Positions 26,396 through 35,479 are shown, counted from the stretch's first letter. The stretch: 64,000 nt of DNA from Aliamphritea ceti (GCF_024347215.1 NZ_AP025282.1:4340001-4404000); one strand, 5' to 3'. Notes: generated from the letters alone by a model not told the origin. Numbers and translations are program-made.

Positions 26396-27643
26396 ATGCG
26401 CTTTCTTCTTATTACTCTGACTGCTCTCATACTGGCAGGCTGTAATGCTGTGCCAGTAAAAAATGTGCAGGAAATCAAAACTGTCGCCAAACTCAATAAA
26501 AAAATAACCACGCCAGTTAATATTCCAGTAGCGTACTATGCTGAAGAACAAGAACTGACCAGGATTATGCAGCTGAACTCCGGAGGTGGGGGCCGCTGGA
26601 TATTTCCGACCGGCCAGCAATTCAAAGAAGCACTGGATCTAGTATTACCAGGAATATTTGCCAGAGCTGAACCTTTAAAACTTGGCGGCAAACCCAAATA
26701 TCTTTTCAGGTTTTCAGGTAAACCAGAATTCGACTCTATGTTTGGTACTGCGACAGTCACTCTATCAACCAGTGTCACTAATCGCAGCGGTGATATTATC
26801 TACGAAACACAGACTGAGGGTTCTTCCAGTACCGGAGGTATCGGTGGAGGCTATGAAACCATCTTCATGAACGCCTTTGCACAGGCAATTAAAGAAGCTA
26901 CAACCCGCTTTCTAAATCACACCGGCAGCGTCCGCCTCGCAGAAACTCAAAACGCAGCACCGGCTCCACTAGTAACAACTGACAACGTCCTCTCATTACT
27001 TGACGGTGTTCAGCCTGTAGGTACCGGAACCGGATTCTTTATGAATAAAACAGGTCAGATACTGACAGCCTCCCACGTTATTAACGGCTGTCTGCTGACC
27101 CAAATAAAACATGAGGACAAAACCTATAACACTAAACTTGCTGCACAGAGCCGGATTCTGGATACCGCACTTCTGGAAATAACCAATGATGACTTCCAAG
27201 CACCTGAAGCATATGCCCGGATCAGCACTGACGGAAACGTAACTCTTGGCACTCAAGTATTCACCACAGGCTATCCGTTATCCTCTGTACTTTCTGCTCA
27301 GGCCAATCTTACCCTGGGCAACATTAGCTCTCTGGGAGGACTTAAAGGAGCAATTGGTGCCTTTCAGTACTCAGCACCTATTCAGTCAGGAAGTAGTGGT
27401 GGGCCAATTGTTGATTACAATGGCCAGCTCATAGGCCTCGTTACCAGTACTATCAACGAAGACAAAGTAAAATCTGCTGGCGCTACAACCCAAAATATTA
27501 ACTTCGGGCTGTCAAACAGTTATATCATTCAATTTCTGAACAATAACAACATAACGTATTCAGGTAAAAAACCAGCGAAGGGATTTGAAAAAGCTTCACA
27601 GCAAGCCGTTGCTTATACAATCCCCGTACTCTGTTACAAGTAA
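26396..27643 (+). CDS. Lipoprotein with a C-terminal trypsin-like serine protease domain
   Basis: The 415-residue protein has a lipoprotein signal with lipobox LAGC (Cys16). The N-terminal half (about 20-185) is an unrecognised periplasmic domain that includes a glycine-rich loop ('SSSTGGIGGGYE') and 'KYLFRFSGKPEF'. The C-terminal half is a DegP/trypsin-type protease with an intact triad: His227 in 'TASHV', Asp256 in 'LDTALL' and Ser334 in 'GSSGGP'. No PDZ domain follows. AAAAAGGA before the ATG decides the start. A second exported protein gene follows 10 bases later and should be co-expressed. Confidence 0.82.
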   Translation: MRFLLITLTALILAGCNAVPVKNVQEIKTVAKLNKKITTPVNIPVAYYAEEQELTRIMQLNSGGGGRWIFPTGQQFKEALDLVLPGIFARAEPLKLGGKPKYLFRFSGKPEFDSMFGTATVTLSTSVTNRSGDIIYETQTEGSSSTGGIGGGYETIFMNAFAQAIKEATTRFLNHTGSVRLAETQNAAPAPLVTTDNVLSLLDGVQPVGTGTGFFMNKTGQILTASHVINGCLLTQIKHEDKTYNTKLAAQSRILDTALLEITNDDFQAPEAYARISTDGNVTLGTQVFTTGYPLSSVLSAQANLTLGNISSLGGLKGAIGAFQYSAPIQSGSSGGPIVDYNGQLIGLVTSTINEDKVKSAGATTQNINFGLSNSYIIQFLNNNNITYSGKKPAKGFEKASQQAVAYTIPVLCYK

Positions 27644-27653
27644 GGACACTGAC

Positions 27654-28250
27654 ATGAAAACTAACGGCATTAAACTTATAGCAGCCTTAGTCATTTCACT
27701 GGGGCTTAGCCAGACAGCTCTCTCTGATGGAACAAATAAGCCCGCCACAGTTAAAAAGTATCAGCATGAGGGGAATATATATCCGCCAGTTTTCTTTGAA
27801 ACCAATATCACAGCACTACCTATTAAAGACAAACTGGAAAGTTATCAGGCTTTTACCCGGCTGGATGAAAAAGCTGTCGGCTCCCCTATTAAAGTGTTGG
27901 CACTCAATAGAGCGCAACGTAAACAGGATGCTGCCGGCTTTTCATCCGCCATGCTCTCAATCACTACGTTAGGCATCATTCCGGTAGTTTCAAGTAAGGT
28001 TTATCGAGTACTGTACTTGGTCATAATTGGTGACGAAGTTATCTCATCGCATCATTACGAAATGACCTCTTCTGAAGTGCAAAATCTCTGGACCCTGGAT
28101 AATAGTCAGAAGCTAAAACCTGAAGAAGAAATTTTCCTTGAACAAAGCATCGATCAGTTTCTAACAGAAGTCGCAGCTCACAAAGAATTGGCTGAATTGT
28201 TTGAGGAATATTATCTATACGCACCATCAGAGGTAACTACTACCGACTAA
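27654..28250 (+). CDS. Secreted protein of unknown function, partner of the lipoprotein protease
   Basis: The 198-residue product has a cleavable signal peptide (about 1-24, 'ALVISLGLSQTALS'). The mature part is hydrophilic, with a hydrophobic stretch around 105-125 ('SSAMLSITTLGIIPVVSS') that might be a membrane anchor or buried strand. It is unrelated to any family I recognise. It starts 10 bases after the protease gene, so the two form one operon, and it could be a substrate, inhibitor or partner of the protease. Confidence 0.68.
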   Translation: MKTNGIKLIAALVISLGLSQTALSDGTNKPATVKKYQHEGNIYPPVFFETNITALPIKDKLESYQAFTRLDEKAVGSPIKVLALNRAQRKQDAAGFSSAMLSITTLGIIPVVSSKVYRVLYLVIIGDEVISSHHYEMTSSEVQNLWTLDNSQKLKPEEEIFLEQSIDQFLTEVAAHKELAELFEEYYLYAPSEVTTTD

Positions 28251-28281
28251 CAAGTAACTTATATGACTAACCGAATCCGTT

Positions 28282-29232
28282 TCATTTCTGCTGCCTGTCC
28301 CGGCTGGGACCAATACCGTAATGACGGCTGTAGGTACGGGAAAAGTGAGCACTGGATTTAAAGCCACAGCGGCTAGCGATGACGGCAACGTCACCGCCCG
28401 ACTGATATAGCAACCGACGGGCCGCTTGCAAACGCAGTTTCATGTAATAAGCACTGGGAGTCATCTCACAATGCTGCTTAAAAAGCCGTTCTAAATGCCT
28501 GACTGACACATGTACCTGATCTGCAATCTCACTACTGACAAGTGGTTTCTCAAGGTTTTTCTGCATCAGGTTTACAGCCCGATGCAAGCGTAGATCAGCG
28601 ACACTTTGTAACGTTTTAGCGCTGTTAAGCTCCCATTTTCCGGGTAACATCATAGCTTCTGCAACAGCACCCGCCACCATGCTATTGAAATGCCGATCGA
28701 TAAAGCTCAGCATTAACTGCCCGGGAGCAATACCGCTGGCACTGCTCACACAATCATTACCCTGATCCGCCAACACATAAGGTTTATCGGACACCTCTAT
28801 TTGTGGATACAGCTGCTGAAACTGCTGAGCTGCAGGTCCCTGCATACTCACAACCCCACGGTTCAGCAAGCGGGCCTGTGCAAGTAAATGGCTACCACCG
28901 CCAATACCGGCAAACACGGTTTGTTGCCGGTAAAGTGTCTGCAGCCACCAGGCCAATACTGGATAATTTTCCTGCCAAAGCTGCTGGCCAGCGCAAACAA
29001 ATAAGTTCGCTGGCACCTCATACTGATAGTCCTGACTTGGCAAGGTTAATCCGTTACTGGCGAGCACCGGTGCAGCCGACGCACCTAATAAGCGCCACTG
29101 ATAACATTCCCGACCAAGAACCCGGTTTGCCAACCGTAACGGATCTATAGCAGCTTGCAGCGCAGCCATTGAGTAACCCGGCAACAATAAAAATGTTAAC
29201 CGGTACTGGCCGCCAGATTCAGGACGTAGCAT
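28282..29232 (-). CDS. GlxA-family regulator (DJ-1/PfpI domain plus AraC helix-turn-helix)
   Basis: This 316-residue protein has the same layout as the regulator at 8851: an N-terminal amidotransferase-like domain and a C-terminal AraC domain ('VSVRHLERLFKQHCEMTPS', 'VIASRCGFKSSAHFSRTY'). It starts 15 bases after glyoxalase II and is the last gene of the Rieske oxygenase operon. GbdR and CdhR of this family activate betaine and carnitine genes, so this one probably responds to the substrate of the operon. A catalytic role for the first domain is unlikely. Confidence 0.88.
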   Translation of the reverse strand: MLRPESGGQYRLTFLLLPGYSMAALQAAIDPLRLANRVLGRECYQWRLLGASAAPVLASNGLTLPSQDYQYEVPANLFVCAGQQLWQENYPVLAWWLQTLYRQQTVFAGIGGGSHLLAQARLLNRGVVSMQGPAAQQFQQLYPQIEVSDKPYVLADQGNDCVSSASGIAPGQLMLSFIDRHFNSMVAGAVAEAMMLPGKWELNSAKTLQSVADLRLHRAVNLMQKNLEKPLVSSEIADQVHVSVRHLERLFKQHCEMTPSAYYMKLRLQAARRLLYQSGGDVAVIASRCGFKSSAHFSRTYSRHYGIGPSRDRQQK

Positions 29233-29247
29233 TGGCGATGACTTCCT

Positions 29248-30018
29248 TCACGCCTGATCTTTGCGCAGCCGGATTTCAGCAAACACCGCTGCAGGGTCCG
29301 CTCCAGACATACCTAATGCCTGTTGTAATCCAACCACATCTGCACGCATAAAAGGATTGGTCTGCATTTCCTGCTGAACGTTAGTTGGCAGTGTCGGCAA
29401 TCCCTTCGCCCGTAAAATATCAACTTCATCACAACGCATCAGCAATCGCTGATTGTCAGGCTCCAGAGCAAGCGCAAACAGAGCATTATTCTGAGTATAT
29501 TCATGGCCGCAATAGATAGCCGTAGTGTCAGGTAAATCACGTAATAACTGAATGCTTTGCCACATTTGTGCTGGCGAACCTTCGAATAAACGGCCGCATC
29601 CCATCGAAAATAAAGTATCACCAACAAAAACAGCTTCAAGCTGCTGCGACCAATAACACACATGCCCCAGAGTATGGCCTGGGGTAGCGATTACCTGAAT
29701 ATCAATACCACCCAGCTGTAAGACGTCACCACCTTCGACCCGCTGATCGATATCAGGAATCACATTTTCATTCAGACGCGGACCAATCACCTGACAGTTA
29801 TAACGTTGTTTTAAGGCTTCATGGCCATCTATATGATCCCAGTGATGATGGGTCGTGAGGATATAGTCCAGTTGCCATCCCCGCGCCTCAAGTGCCGCTT
29901 CTATAGCATTAGCATCAGGTGTATCAATCACCGCGGTGATATTGCTGTCAAAATCGTGTAACAAAAAACAATAATTATCCTTCAGGCAGGGTAACTGCAC
30001 TATTTCGGCATTCAGCAT
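29248..30018 (-). CDS. gloB: Hydroxyacylglutathione hydrolase (glyoxalase II)
   Basis: The 256-residue metallo-beta-lactamase-fold enzyme has the metal motif THHHWDH at 56-62 and further ligands in 'ATPGHTLGHVCYW' and 'FVGDTLFSMGCGRLFEGS', all as in GloB. The C-terminal part has 'YCGHEYTQNNALFAL', typical of glyoxalase II rather than other MBL hydrolases. It should release a 2-hydroxy acid and glutathione from the thioester formed by glyoxalase I. Here it lies within the Rieske oxygenase operon, between the reductase and the GlxA-type regulator, which is unusual for a housekeeping gloB. Confidence 0.92.
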   Translation of the reverse strand: MLNAEIVQLPCLKDNYCFLLHDFDSNITAVIDTPDANAIEAALEARGWQLDYILTTHHHWDHIDGHEALKQRYNCQVIGPRLNENVIPDIDQRVEGGDVLQLGGIDIQVIATPGHTLGHVCYWSQQLEAVFVGDTLFSMGCGRLFEGSPAQMWQSIQLLRDLPDTTAIYCGHEYTQNNALFALALEPDNQRLLMRCDEVDILRAKGLPTLPTNVQQEMQTNPFMRADVVGLQQALGMSGADPAAVFAEIRLRKDQA

Positions 30019-30051
30019 GATCAGGTTCCGTGGTAATTTTTTATTCTAATT

Positions 30052-31011
30052 TTAAAGATCTAATTTAAGGCTCGGAGAAATCGCCCGGGAGCAACAAACC
30101 ATCAACACGCTCTGCTCAGCTTTCTCAGCATCGTTAAGAACACTGTCTCTGTGATCAGCTTCACCTGCCAGCAGGTTCACTTCACAACTGCCACACAACC
30201 CTTCTTTGCACATCGTTTCAATTTGATGTCCGGCACCCTGCAGAACTTCCAGAATGCTTTGCTCTCCGCTTACTTGTAGTTTTTCACCGCTACTGGCAAT
30301 CTCGATTTCAAATGCCTGCCTAACCATACCTTCCGCAACGGGAGCTGCACTGAAGCGCTCAAAACTGACATCAATTAATGGCAACGTTTCCGCCGCATTC
30401 AGAATGGCCTGTAGCAACGATTCAGAACCACAGGTGTACACCTGAGTAGCTTGCGTCTGGACTGCGAATAACCCAAATAAATCAAGTCGCTTTGCCGCAT
30501 CCCCATAGCTGTAATGAAACTCTACCGACGTACCGAATGTATCTTCCAGCCACTGCCGAAATGCAGCCTGCTCAGGGGTGCGACACAGGTAATGTAATCT
30601 AAAAGGCTTGCCTGCCTGCTGCAGTTGTAATGCCATTAGCATGATCGGCGTAATGCCAATCCCACCCGCCAGCAACAGATAATTTTCACCGGCCATATCC
30701 AGTTGAAAATGATTACGCGGTGCATGAATATCCAGCTCATCACCCAGCTTCAGCTGCTTATGAATATAATCAGATCCACCCCGTCCTTCAGGCTCATGTA
30801 AGACAGCAACCCGATAATGCTGACTCTCTGCTGGGGAGCTGCACAGCGAATACTGGCGAACCAGGTCATTATCGAGTAATAAATCAATATGAGCGCCGGC
30901 ACTGAACGGAGGTAATTCCCTGCCGTCTGTGGCTTCAAGGGTATATGCACAAATCTGTTCGGCAACGTTCTCAACAGCGGTAATACGGGTCGTTATTGGC
31001 TGAGAAGTCAT
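30052..31011 (-). CDS. Oxygenase reductase: FMN/NAD domain plus C-terminal plant-type ferredoxin
   Basis: The 319-residue protein belongs to the phthalate dioxygenase reductase/VanB/GbcB group. It has an N-terminal flavin domain with 'RQYSLCS' (about 53-59), an NAD-binding domain with 'LLAGGIGITPIM' (about 112-123), and a C-terminal [2Fe-2S] ferredoxin domain with Cys-x4-Cys-x2-Cys in 'CKEGLCGSC' plus a distal cysteine. It should pass electrons from NAD(P)H to the Rieske oxygenase in the same operon. GGAGGTG precedes the ATG. A hairpin lies just upstream, between the cupin gene and this gene. Confidence 0.9.
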   Translation of the reverse strand: MTSQPITTRITAVENVAEQICAYTLEATDGRELPPFSAGAHIDLLLDNDLVRQYSLCSSPAESQHYRVAVLHEPEGRGGSDYIHKQLKLGDELDIHAPRNHFQLDMAGENYLLLAGGIGITPIMLMALQLQQAGKPFRLHYLCRTPEQAAFRQWLEDTFGTSVEFHYSYGDAAKRLDLFGLFAVQTQATQVYTCGSESLLQAILNAAETLPLIDVSFERFSAAPVAEGMVRQAFEIEIASSGEKLQVSGEQSILEVLQGAGHQIETMCKEGLCGSCEVNLLAGEADHRDSVLNDAEKAEQSVLMVCCSRAISPSLKLDL

Positions 31012-31086
31012 ACTTCACCTCCGGGCAGCCGGTATTCGTAGCGAATTCGCCACCAGCTGACATTTTTCTTCGTGGTGTTATTAAGG

Positions 31087-31113
31087 ACGGGGAGCACAGC
31101 CGGTGCTCCCCGT
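31087..31113. repeat. Strong intra-operon hairpin
   Basis: ACGGGGAGCAC (31087-31097) pairs perfectly with GTGCTCCCCGT (31103-31113) around five bases. It lies between the cupin and reductase genes of the Rieske operon and has no T-run. It could stabilise the upstream part of the mRNA or reduce expression of the downstream genes. Confidence 0.65.
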
Positions 31114-31161
31114 AACCTATCTGACGAATGCTATTACGCAGTCAATCAGGCAGGTTGGTGC

Positions 31162-31548
31162 TTACATGTCTTCAGGGTCGATGCCTGGTACTTCAGTAAT
31201 GCCCAGCTGCTGCTTCCAGTCCACCGGATAAACGGCGTAGAAAATTACGCACTTTTCGTCACATTCGTACTTCACATCCATGCCTTTTGGCATGTACAGA
31301 ACATCACCCGGCTCACACTGATAAGCAACGCCATCAGCGATCAGGCGGAAGTTACCTTCTTTAACAAAAACGGTTTCGTCTACTTCCAGATTCCATGGCA
31401 CAGACACGTTGTTCAGGAAGTTAACGCCACCAGCCATGCTTTCGCTGACTTTAGTGTTTACCCAAGGTTTGATATAGGTTCCGCCTGGCTCTAACTCAAC
31501 CAGTCGGTGCTCGATATCAGAAAACTTAAATAACGTTGGTGTAGGCAT
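31162..31548 (-). CDS. Cupin-domain protein, EutQ-like
   Basis: The 128-residue protein is a single cupin barrel with 'VDETVFVKEGNFRLIADG' and 'CEPGDVLYMPKGMDVKYEC', resembling the ethanolamine protein EutQ and related small cupins. The usual two histidines of the first cupin motif are replaced, so metal binding is doubtful. It sits between glyoxalase I and the reductase in the Rieske operon. It could be an isomerase, a binding protein or a small-molecule sensor. A clear AAGGAT ribosome site precedes the ATG. Confidence 0.82.
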   Translation of the reverse strand: MPTPTLFKFSDIEHRLVELEPGGTYIKPWVNTKVSESMAGGVNFLNNVSVPWNLEVDETVFVKEGNFRLIADGVAYQCEPGDVLYMPKGMDVKYECDEKCVIFYAVYPVDWKQQLGITEVPGIDPEDM

Positions 31549-31618
31549 AACAAATATCCTTTTTTGAATTTATTGGTTGGATTCAGTTGTGGTGCTTAAC
31601 ATGGTTTAACAACAGAAC

Positions 31619-32032
31619 TCAGGGGTTAACCGGTTCATTCAGTTCAATCACATAACCGTTTGGATCTTCGACAAATCCCAGCATGCGGGTGCCGTGGTTC
31701 ATCGGTTTAGCCGGGCTGCGAATGGTGACGCCTTCTGATTCCAGATACGCCATCGCTTCTACGACGTTATCCACGTTGAACGCTAAATGACCGTAGGCAT
31801 TGCCTTTGTCGTAATCAGTTTTCTGATCCCAGTTGTAGGTCAGTTCCAGCGTTGTTGTTACGTTCTCCGGACCGAACCCCACAAAAACATTGGTAAAACG
31901 GCCATTCGGGTATTCGGTATTACGCAGTACTTCCATACCTAAAATACGGCAGTAGAAATCCAGAGATTTTTCCAGATCCCGCACCCGGATCATGGTGTGA
32001 TCCAGACGGAATTTATTGGCTTGAGACATCAT
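31619..32032 (-). CDS. gloA: Lactoylglutathione lyase (glyoxalase I)
   Basis: The 137-residue protein matches short-form bacterial GloA. The metal ligands are all present: His in 'LDHTMIRV', Glu in 'LELTYNW', His in 'AYGHLAF' and Glu in 'YVIELNE'. The enzyme isomerises the hemithioacetal of glutathione and a 2-oxoaldehyde. It follows the Rieske oxygenase gene by 80 bases, which suggests that the oxygenase releases an aldehyde handled by this enzyme and the GloB in the same operon. ATGATG gives two possible starts one codon apart. Confidence 0.92.
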   Translation of the reverse strand: MMSQANKFRLDHTMIRVRDLEKSLDFYCRILGMEVLRNTEYPNGRFTNVFVGFGPENVTTTLELTYNWDQKTDYDKGNAYGHLAFNVDNVVEAMAYLESEGVTIRSPAKPMNHGTRMLGFVEDPNGYVIELNEPVNP

Positions 32033-32112
32033 TCACCCCACTCAAAAACCACAGGCAGCTCGATACCTGTATCAATAGAATGGCCGGGGATTCTGGCCCC
32101 CGACCGACTTAT

Positions 32113-33240
32113 TTATTCACTCAGTGCAGCGACTATCTGCTCCTGAAAATTACGTACACTCCGCTCCCAGTGGGGTGACAGCACACCGCCAGTTTGAGCA
32201 ACCGTAGATTTACGTCCTTCCTGTAAACGGATACACATTTCATGATCTTCAATGTGTACATCAACCCAAAGTTGCTTTAACTTTTCTGTCGCTTCCGCAT
32301 CTAGCTCGGTGCCATCCGTCATATAAATAGCCCGACGCTGCAACGTTTTATCTGGCCCCAGAGGAACATTCAGATGCACGCCCATCTGGTCCGGAAAATA
32401 ACGGCCAAACACAAAGTTAGGGAACAGGGTTAAATAGCGGGAGCTCACGGCTAACGTATTACCGCTGCCATCGCCGCCTTCTTCGTTATCATCAAGGTCG
32501 ACTGCACTGCCCTGGCAATGGCCGTCATCAACAATGTAGTGATCAACTAATGGCTGGTCAGTCGTGGAAGCATGTACAAACTGCACGTGATACGGCTCAA
32601 TGAAGTTCTCCATCAGGAACTTCCAGTTGGTATTAACAACGCCAAGATCAATAACACCCACCAGCTTTGCCTGATCGAAATCCATCCCCTGCAAGCGGTT
32701 CTTTACAGGTGCAATGAAGTCTTCGAACGGCTGTGCATCACCGCTAATATTGACGAATATCCAGTCATACCAAACTTCACAGTTCACGGCTGTCAGACCA
32801 TGTTCTTTCGGATCAAAGCCTTCCGGGATCGACTTAGGATCATCACCACCAAAGTACGGCGTAGTCCGTAACTCACCGTCCAGACCATATGCCCAGGCGT
32901 GATATGGGCACTTCAACATACGGCCCACATTCATTGGCTCATCGACCAGCTTCAGGCAGCGATGACGGCAAACGTTATGGAAAGCATTAATCTGATTTTC
33001 ACGGTTACGCACCAGTAAAACAGGGCTGTCACCGACGTTAACAGGCATCGCGTCGCCAGGGTTTGCCATCTCATGTGCAAAGCCAACTAATACCCAGTTC
33101 TGCGGGAACAAGCGGGCTTTTTCATCCGCCCAAAAGGCTTCACTGGTATAGGCTTCCGGTGGCAGACCGCGCTTTATCTCGCCCGGTGCGTTGAAGGCTT
33201 CCAGACTGGCATTCGCCAGGTCAGTTGCAATCAGGGACAT
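32113..33240 (-). CDS. Rieske-type ring-hydroxylating/quaternary-amine oxygenase, large subunit
   Basis: The 375-residue oxygenase has the Rieske [2Fe-2S] motif Cys91-x-His93 and Cys111-x2-His114, then the mononuclear iron histidines His218 and His223 in 'ENFIEPYHVQFVH'. The residue three before His218 is Glu215, where ring-hydroxylating dioxygenases have Asp; carnitine oxygenase CntA and relatives also have Glu there. This places it with the CntA/GbcA/YeaW group that cleaves quaternary amines. It is the first gene of the operon that also encodes glyoxalase I and II, a cupin, the reductase and a GlxA-type regulator, and is divergent from a BCCT transporter. The exact substrate is unknown. Confidence 0.88.
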   Translation of the reverse strand: MSLIATDLANASLEAFNAPGEIKRGLPPEAYTSEAFWADEKARLFPQNWVLVGFAHEMANPGDAMPVNVGDSPVLLVRNRENQINAFHNVCRHRCLKLVDEPMNVGRMLKCPYHAWAYGLDGELRTTPYFGGDDPKSIPEGFDPKEHGLTAVNCEVWYDWIFVNISGDAQPFEDFIAPVKNRLQGMDFDQAKLVGVIDLGVVNTNWKFLMENFIEPYHVQFVHASTTDQPLVDHYIVDDGHCQGSAVDLDDNEEGGDGSGNTLAVSSRYLTLFPNFVFGRYFPDQMGVHLNVPLGPDKTLQRRAIYMTDGTELDAEATEKLKQLWVDVHIEDHEMCIRLQEGRKSTVAQTGGVLSPHWERSVRNFQEQIVAALSE

Positions 33241-33808
33241 GATTGTTTTCTCCGAACATTATTGTCGTTATATCGGGGCGCTGTAATCACATTACTGCTC
33301 GTATTTACAAACGCGTCATAAGGTCTGGTCAGGCACTCTGGCATTATTGCCGGAGGCCTTAGCTGGCGATTAAAAATCTATCAGGGAGGTTACGCAGGAG
33401 CCCAATTCAAATAATGCACAGGTCATGAGCCTGACTAATAGCACGGTAAATCTGGGTGTAAAAAACATGTATTAAAAGCTAATAAAAACTCTAAAATTTC
33501 AACAAGATAAAAACTATTTTTCTAACACTTACCTGCCTGCATCCAGCATTCACACACTTGCTTACTTCGGACAAAAAAAGTCGTTATTCAACTGTTATTA
33601 GATAACCTCATGCCTCGTGCGAAATTTGCATTGGGCGTGTTTCCCGGTACTTGTTAGCGTGTTACATCTGGTCAGTCATAGCTGGCGAAACCGGAAACAA
33701 CTGAACGCTGAAAACAGCGTGTCAGGATGATCCTCTTTATCTCAATACAACAATAAAAGAGCGGTAGCAGGTCTCTGATAGCATCAGTCGCCCGTACCGG
33801 GAGAGATT
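33241..33808. other. Divergent regulatory region between the Rieske operon and the BCCT gene
   Basis: About 570 bases with no protein-like frame. It should contain both promoters and sites for the operon's GlxA-type regulator. One stretch (33568-33576) reads CGGACAAAA, close to the CGACAAAA repeat found before the other GlxA-type gene. Confidence 0.5.
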
Positions 33809-35428
33809 ATGAACAACAAAAACAGCAACACAGGTGTTGCCGAGTCGGGGCTATTTACCGGCATTAACCCTTCTATGGGGATTTTGGCAAAAGGCATGGT
33901 TGTGGCATTTCTGGTGTTTACCATTATGAATGTCGATTATGCCGGTGGCGTTTACGCCGACATCAAAAACTGGATTCAAACCACACTCAACTGGTATTAC
34001 GTCAGTCTAATCAGTGTGTTCTTTTTCCTGAGTATCTGGCTAACCACAGGTAAGATGGGCAGCTTACGACTGGGTGCAGACGACGAACGTCCCGCTTTCA
34101 GTTTCTTCTCCTGGTTCGCCATGCTATTTGGCGCAGGTATGGGAATTGCGATGCTGTTCTGGAGCATTGCAGAACCTATTTTCCACTTTCAGGGTAATCC
34201 GTATATCACTATGGCCGGAATTGAAGCAGGTACTGCTGAAGCCGCTCAGGTGGCTATGCGTATTTCCTTCTTTCACTGGGGATTCCACGGTTGGGCAATC
34301 TATGCCATCGCCGGTCTGGCTATGGCTTACTTCGCTTTCCGCAAAGGCCTGCCTCTCACTATTCGTTCGGCGCTTTATCCAATTCTTGGGGATAAAATCT
34401 ACGGACCAACAGGACATGCCGTTGATCTGTTAGGCGTGTTTGCCACCATTTTTGGTGTTGCAACTTCATTGGGACTGGGCGTTTCACAAATGAACGCAGG
34501 TCTTAACTACTTGTTTGGAATGGAAATATCTGTTCTTAACCAAGTCATTCTGATTGCGGTCATTTCAGTTGCAGCTACTTTTTCTGCTGTTTCCGGCGTT
34601 GCTAAAGGTATTCGGATACTCAGTGAGCTGAATATTAAACTCACTGCAGTTTTGTTCCTGTTCTTCCTGTTTGCAGGCCCAACAGTATTCTTACTGGGTT
34701 TTTATGTAACCAGCGTCGGCGATTATCTGGCGAACATGATACCTATGGGTTTCTGGACAGATCCAAATCCAGAAAGTCAGTGGCAGGGTTGGTGGACCGT
34801 ATTCTACTGGGGTTGGTATATCTCCTGGGCACCTTTCGTTGGTATGTTCATTGCGCGCATTTCCCGCGGCCGTACCGTACGTGAATTCCTACTCGGTGTG
34901 ATCCTGGTACCCTGTATGGTCAGCTTTTTGTGGCTGACACTCTTCGGCGGTACTGCATTACATATGGAATTATATGGTGATGGCGGTATTGTTACTGCGG
35001 TTAACGACAACCTGACAACAGCATTATATGTGACTCTGGAAGCATTAAATGTTGAATGGGCAACCTGGGCAATGGCCGCGCTGGCTACCCTGATGATTCT
35101 GACCTGGTTCGTTACCTCGGCAGATTCAGGCACGCTGGTTATCTGTACCTTATTGTCTATGGGCAGTGAAAACCCACCACATAAATTCCGTGTTATCTGG
35201 GGTTTAGGTGTAGGTGCTGTTGCAGCTGTACTGCTACTGGCTGGCGGACTCAAAGCATTACAGGCGGCGTCAGTCGCTGCTGCTCTGCCATTCTCAATCG
35301 TGATGATTATGATGGTTATCGGTTTGCTCAGTTCGATGCTGACTGATTCTGAATATGTACCTTCGCAGTCAGTACAACCTGTTGATCAGGACGATCTCAG
35401 CCTGAACAAACCAGTCCAGGCTGGATAA
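33809..35428 (+). CDS. BCCT-family transporter (betaine/carnitine/choline type)
   Basis: The 539-residue protein has about twelve membrane segments and BCCT hallmarks: 'MLFGAGMGIAMLFWSIAEPIFHF' in outline, the tryptophan-rich 'WTVFYWGWYISWAPFVGMFIARISRGRTVREF' region in outline, and 'TSADSG' in the later half. GGGAGAG precedes the ATG. It is divergent from the Rieske oxygenase operon and most likely imports that oxygenase's substrate. The C-terminal tail is short, so osmotic regulation of the BetP kind is unlikely. A decayed copy of its last 30 codons lies just downstream. Confidence 0.93.
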   Translation: MNNKNSNTGVAESGLFTGINPSMGILAKGMVVAFLVFTIMNVDYAGGVYADIKNWIQTTLNWYYVSLISVFFFLSIWLTTGKMGSLRLGADDERPAFSFFSWFAMLFGAGMGIAMLFWSIAEPIFHFQGNPYITMAGIEAGTAEAAQVAMRISFFHWGFHGWAIYAIAGLAMAYFAFRKGLPLTIRSALYPILGDKIYGPTGHAVDLLGVFATIFGVATSLGLGVSQMNAGLNYLFGMEISVLNQVILIAVISVAATFSAVSGVAKGIRILSELNIKLTAVLFLFFLFAGPTVFLLGFYVTSVGDYLANMIPMGFWTDPNPESQWQGWWTVFYWGWYISWAPFVGMFIARISRGRTVREFLLGVILVPCMVSFLWLTLFGGTALHMELYGDGGIVTAVNDNLTTALYVTLEALNVEWATWAMAALATLMILTWFVTSADSGTLVICTLLSMGSENPPHKFRVIWGLGVGAVAAVLLLAGGLKALQAASVAAALPFSIVMIMMVIGLLSSMLTDSEYVPSQSVQPVDQDDLSLNKPVQAG

Positions 35429-35442
35429 ATTTGCGAGGCATT

Positions 35443-35470
35443 AAAAAGGGCTACCAGTAGCCCTTTTTTA
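35443..35470 (+). terminator. Intrinsic terminator of the BCCT gene
   Basis: AAAAAGGGCT pairs with AGCCCTTTTT around ACCAGT, with the T-run as its tail. It closely resembles the second hairpin at 35588-35614. Confidence 0.9.
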
Positions 35471-35479
35471 TTGCCTGAG

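Noticed and set aside
34804..35253. A 149-codon frame antisense to the BCCT gene
   Set aside because: It mirrors membrane-segment codons of a certain BCCT protein and has no features of its own.
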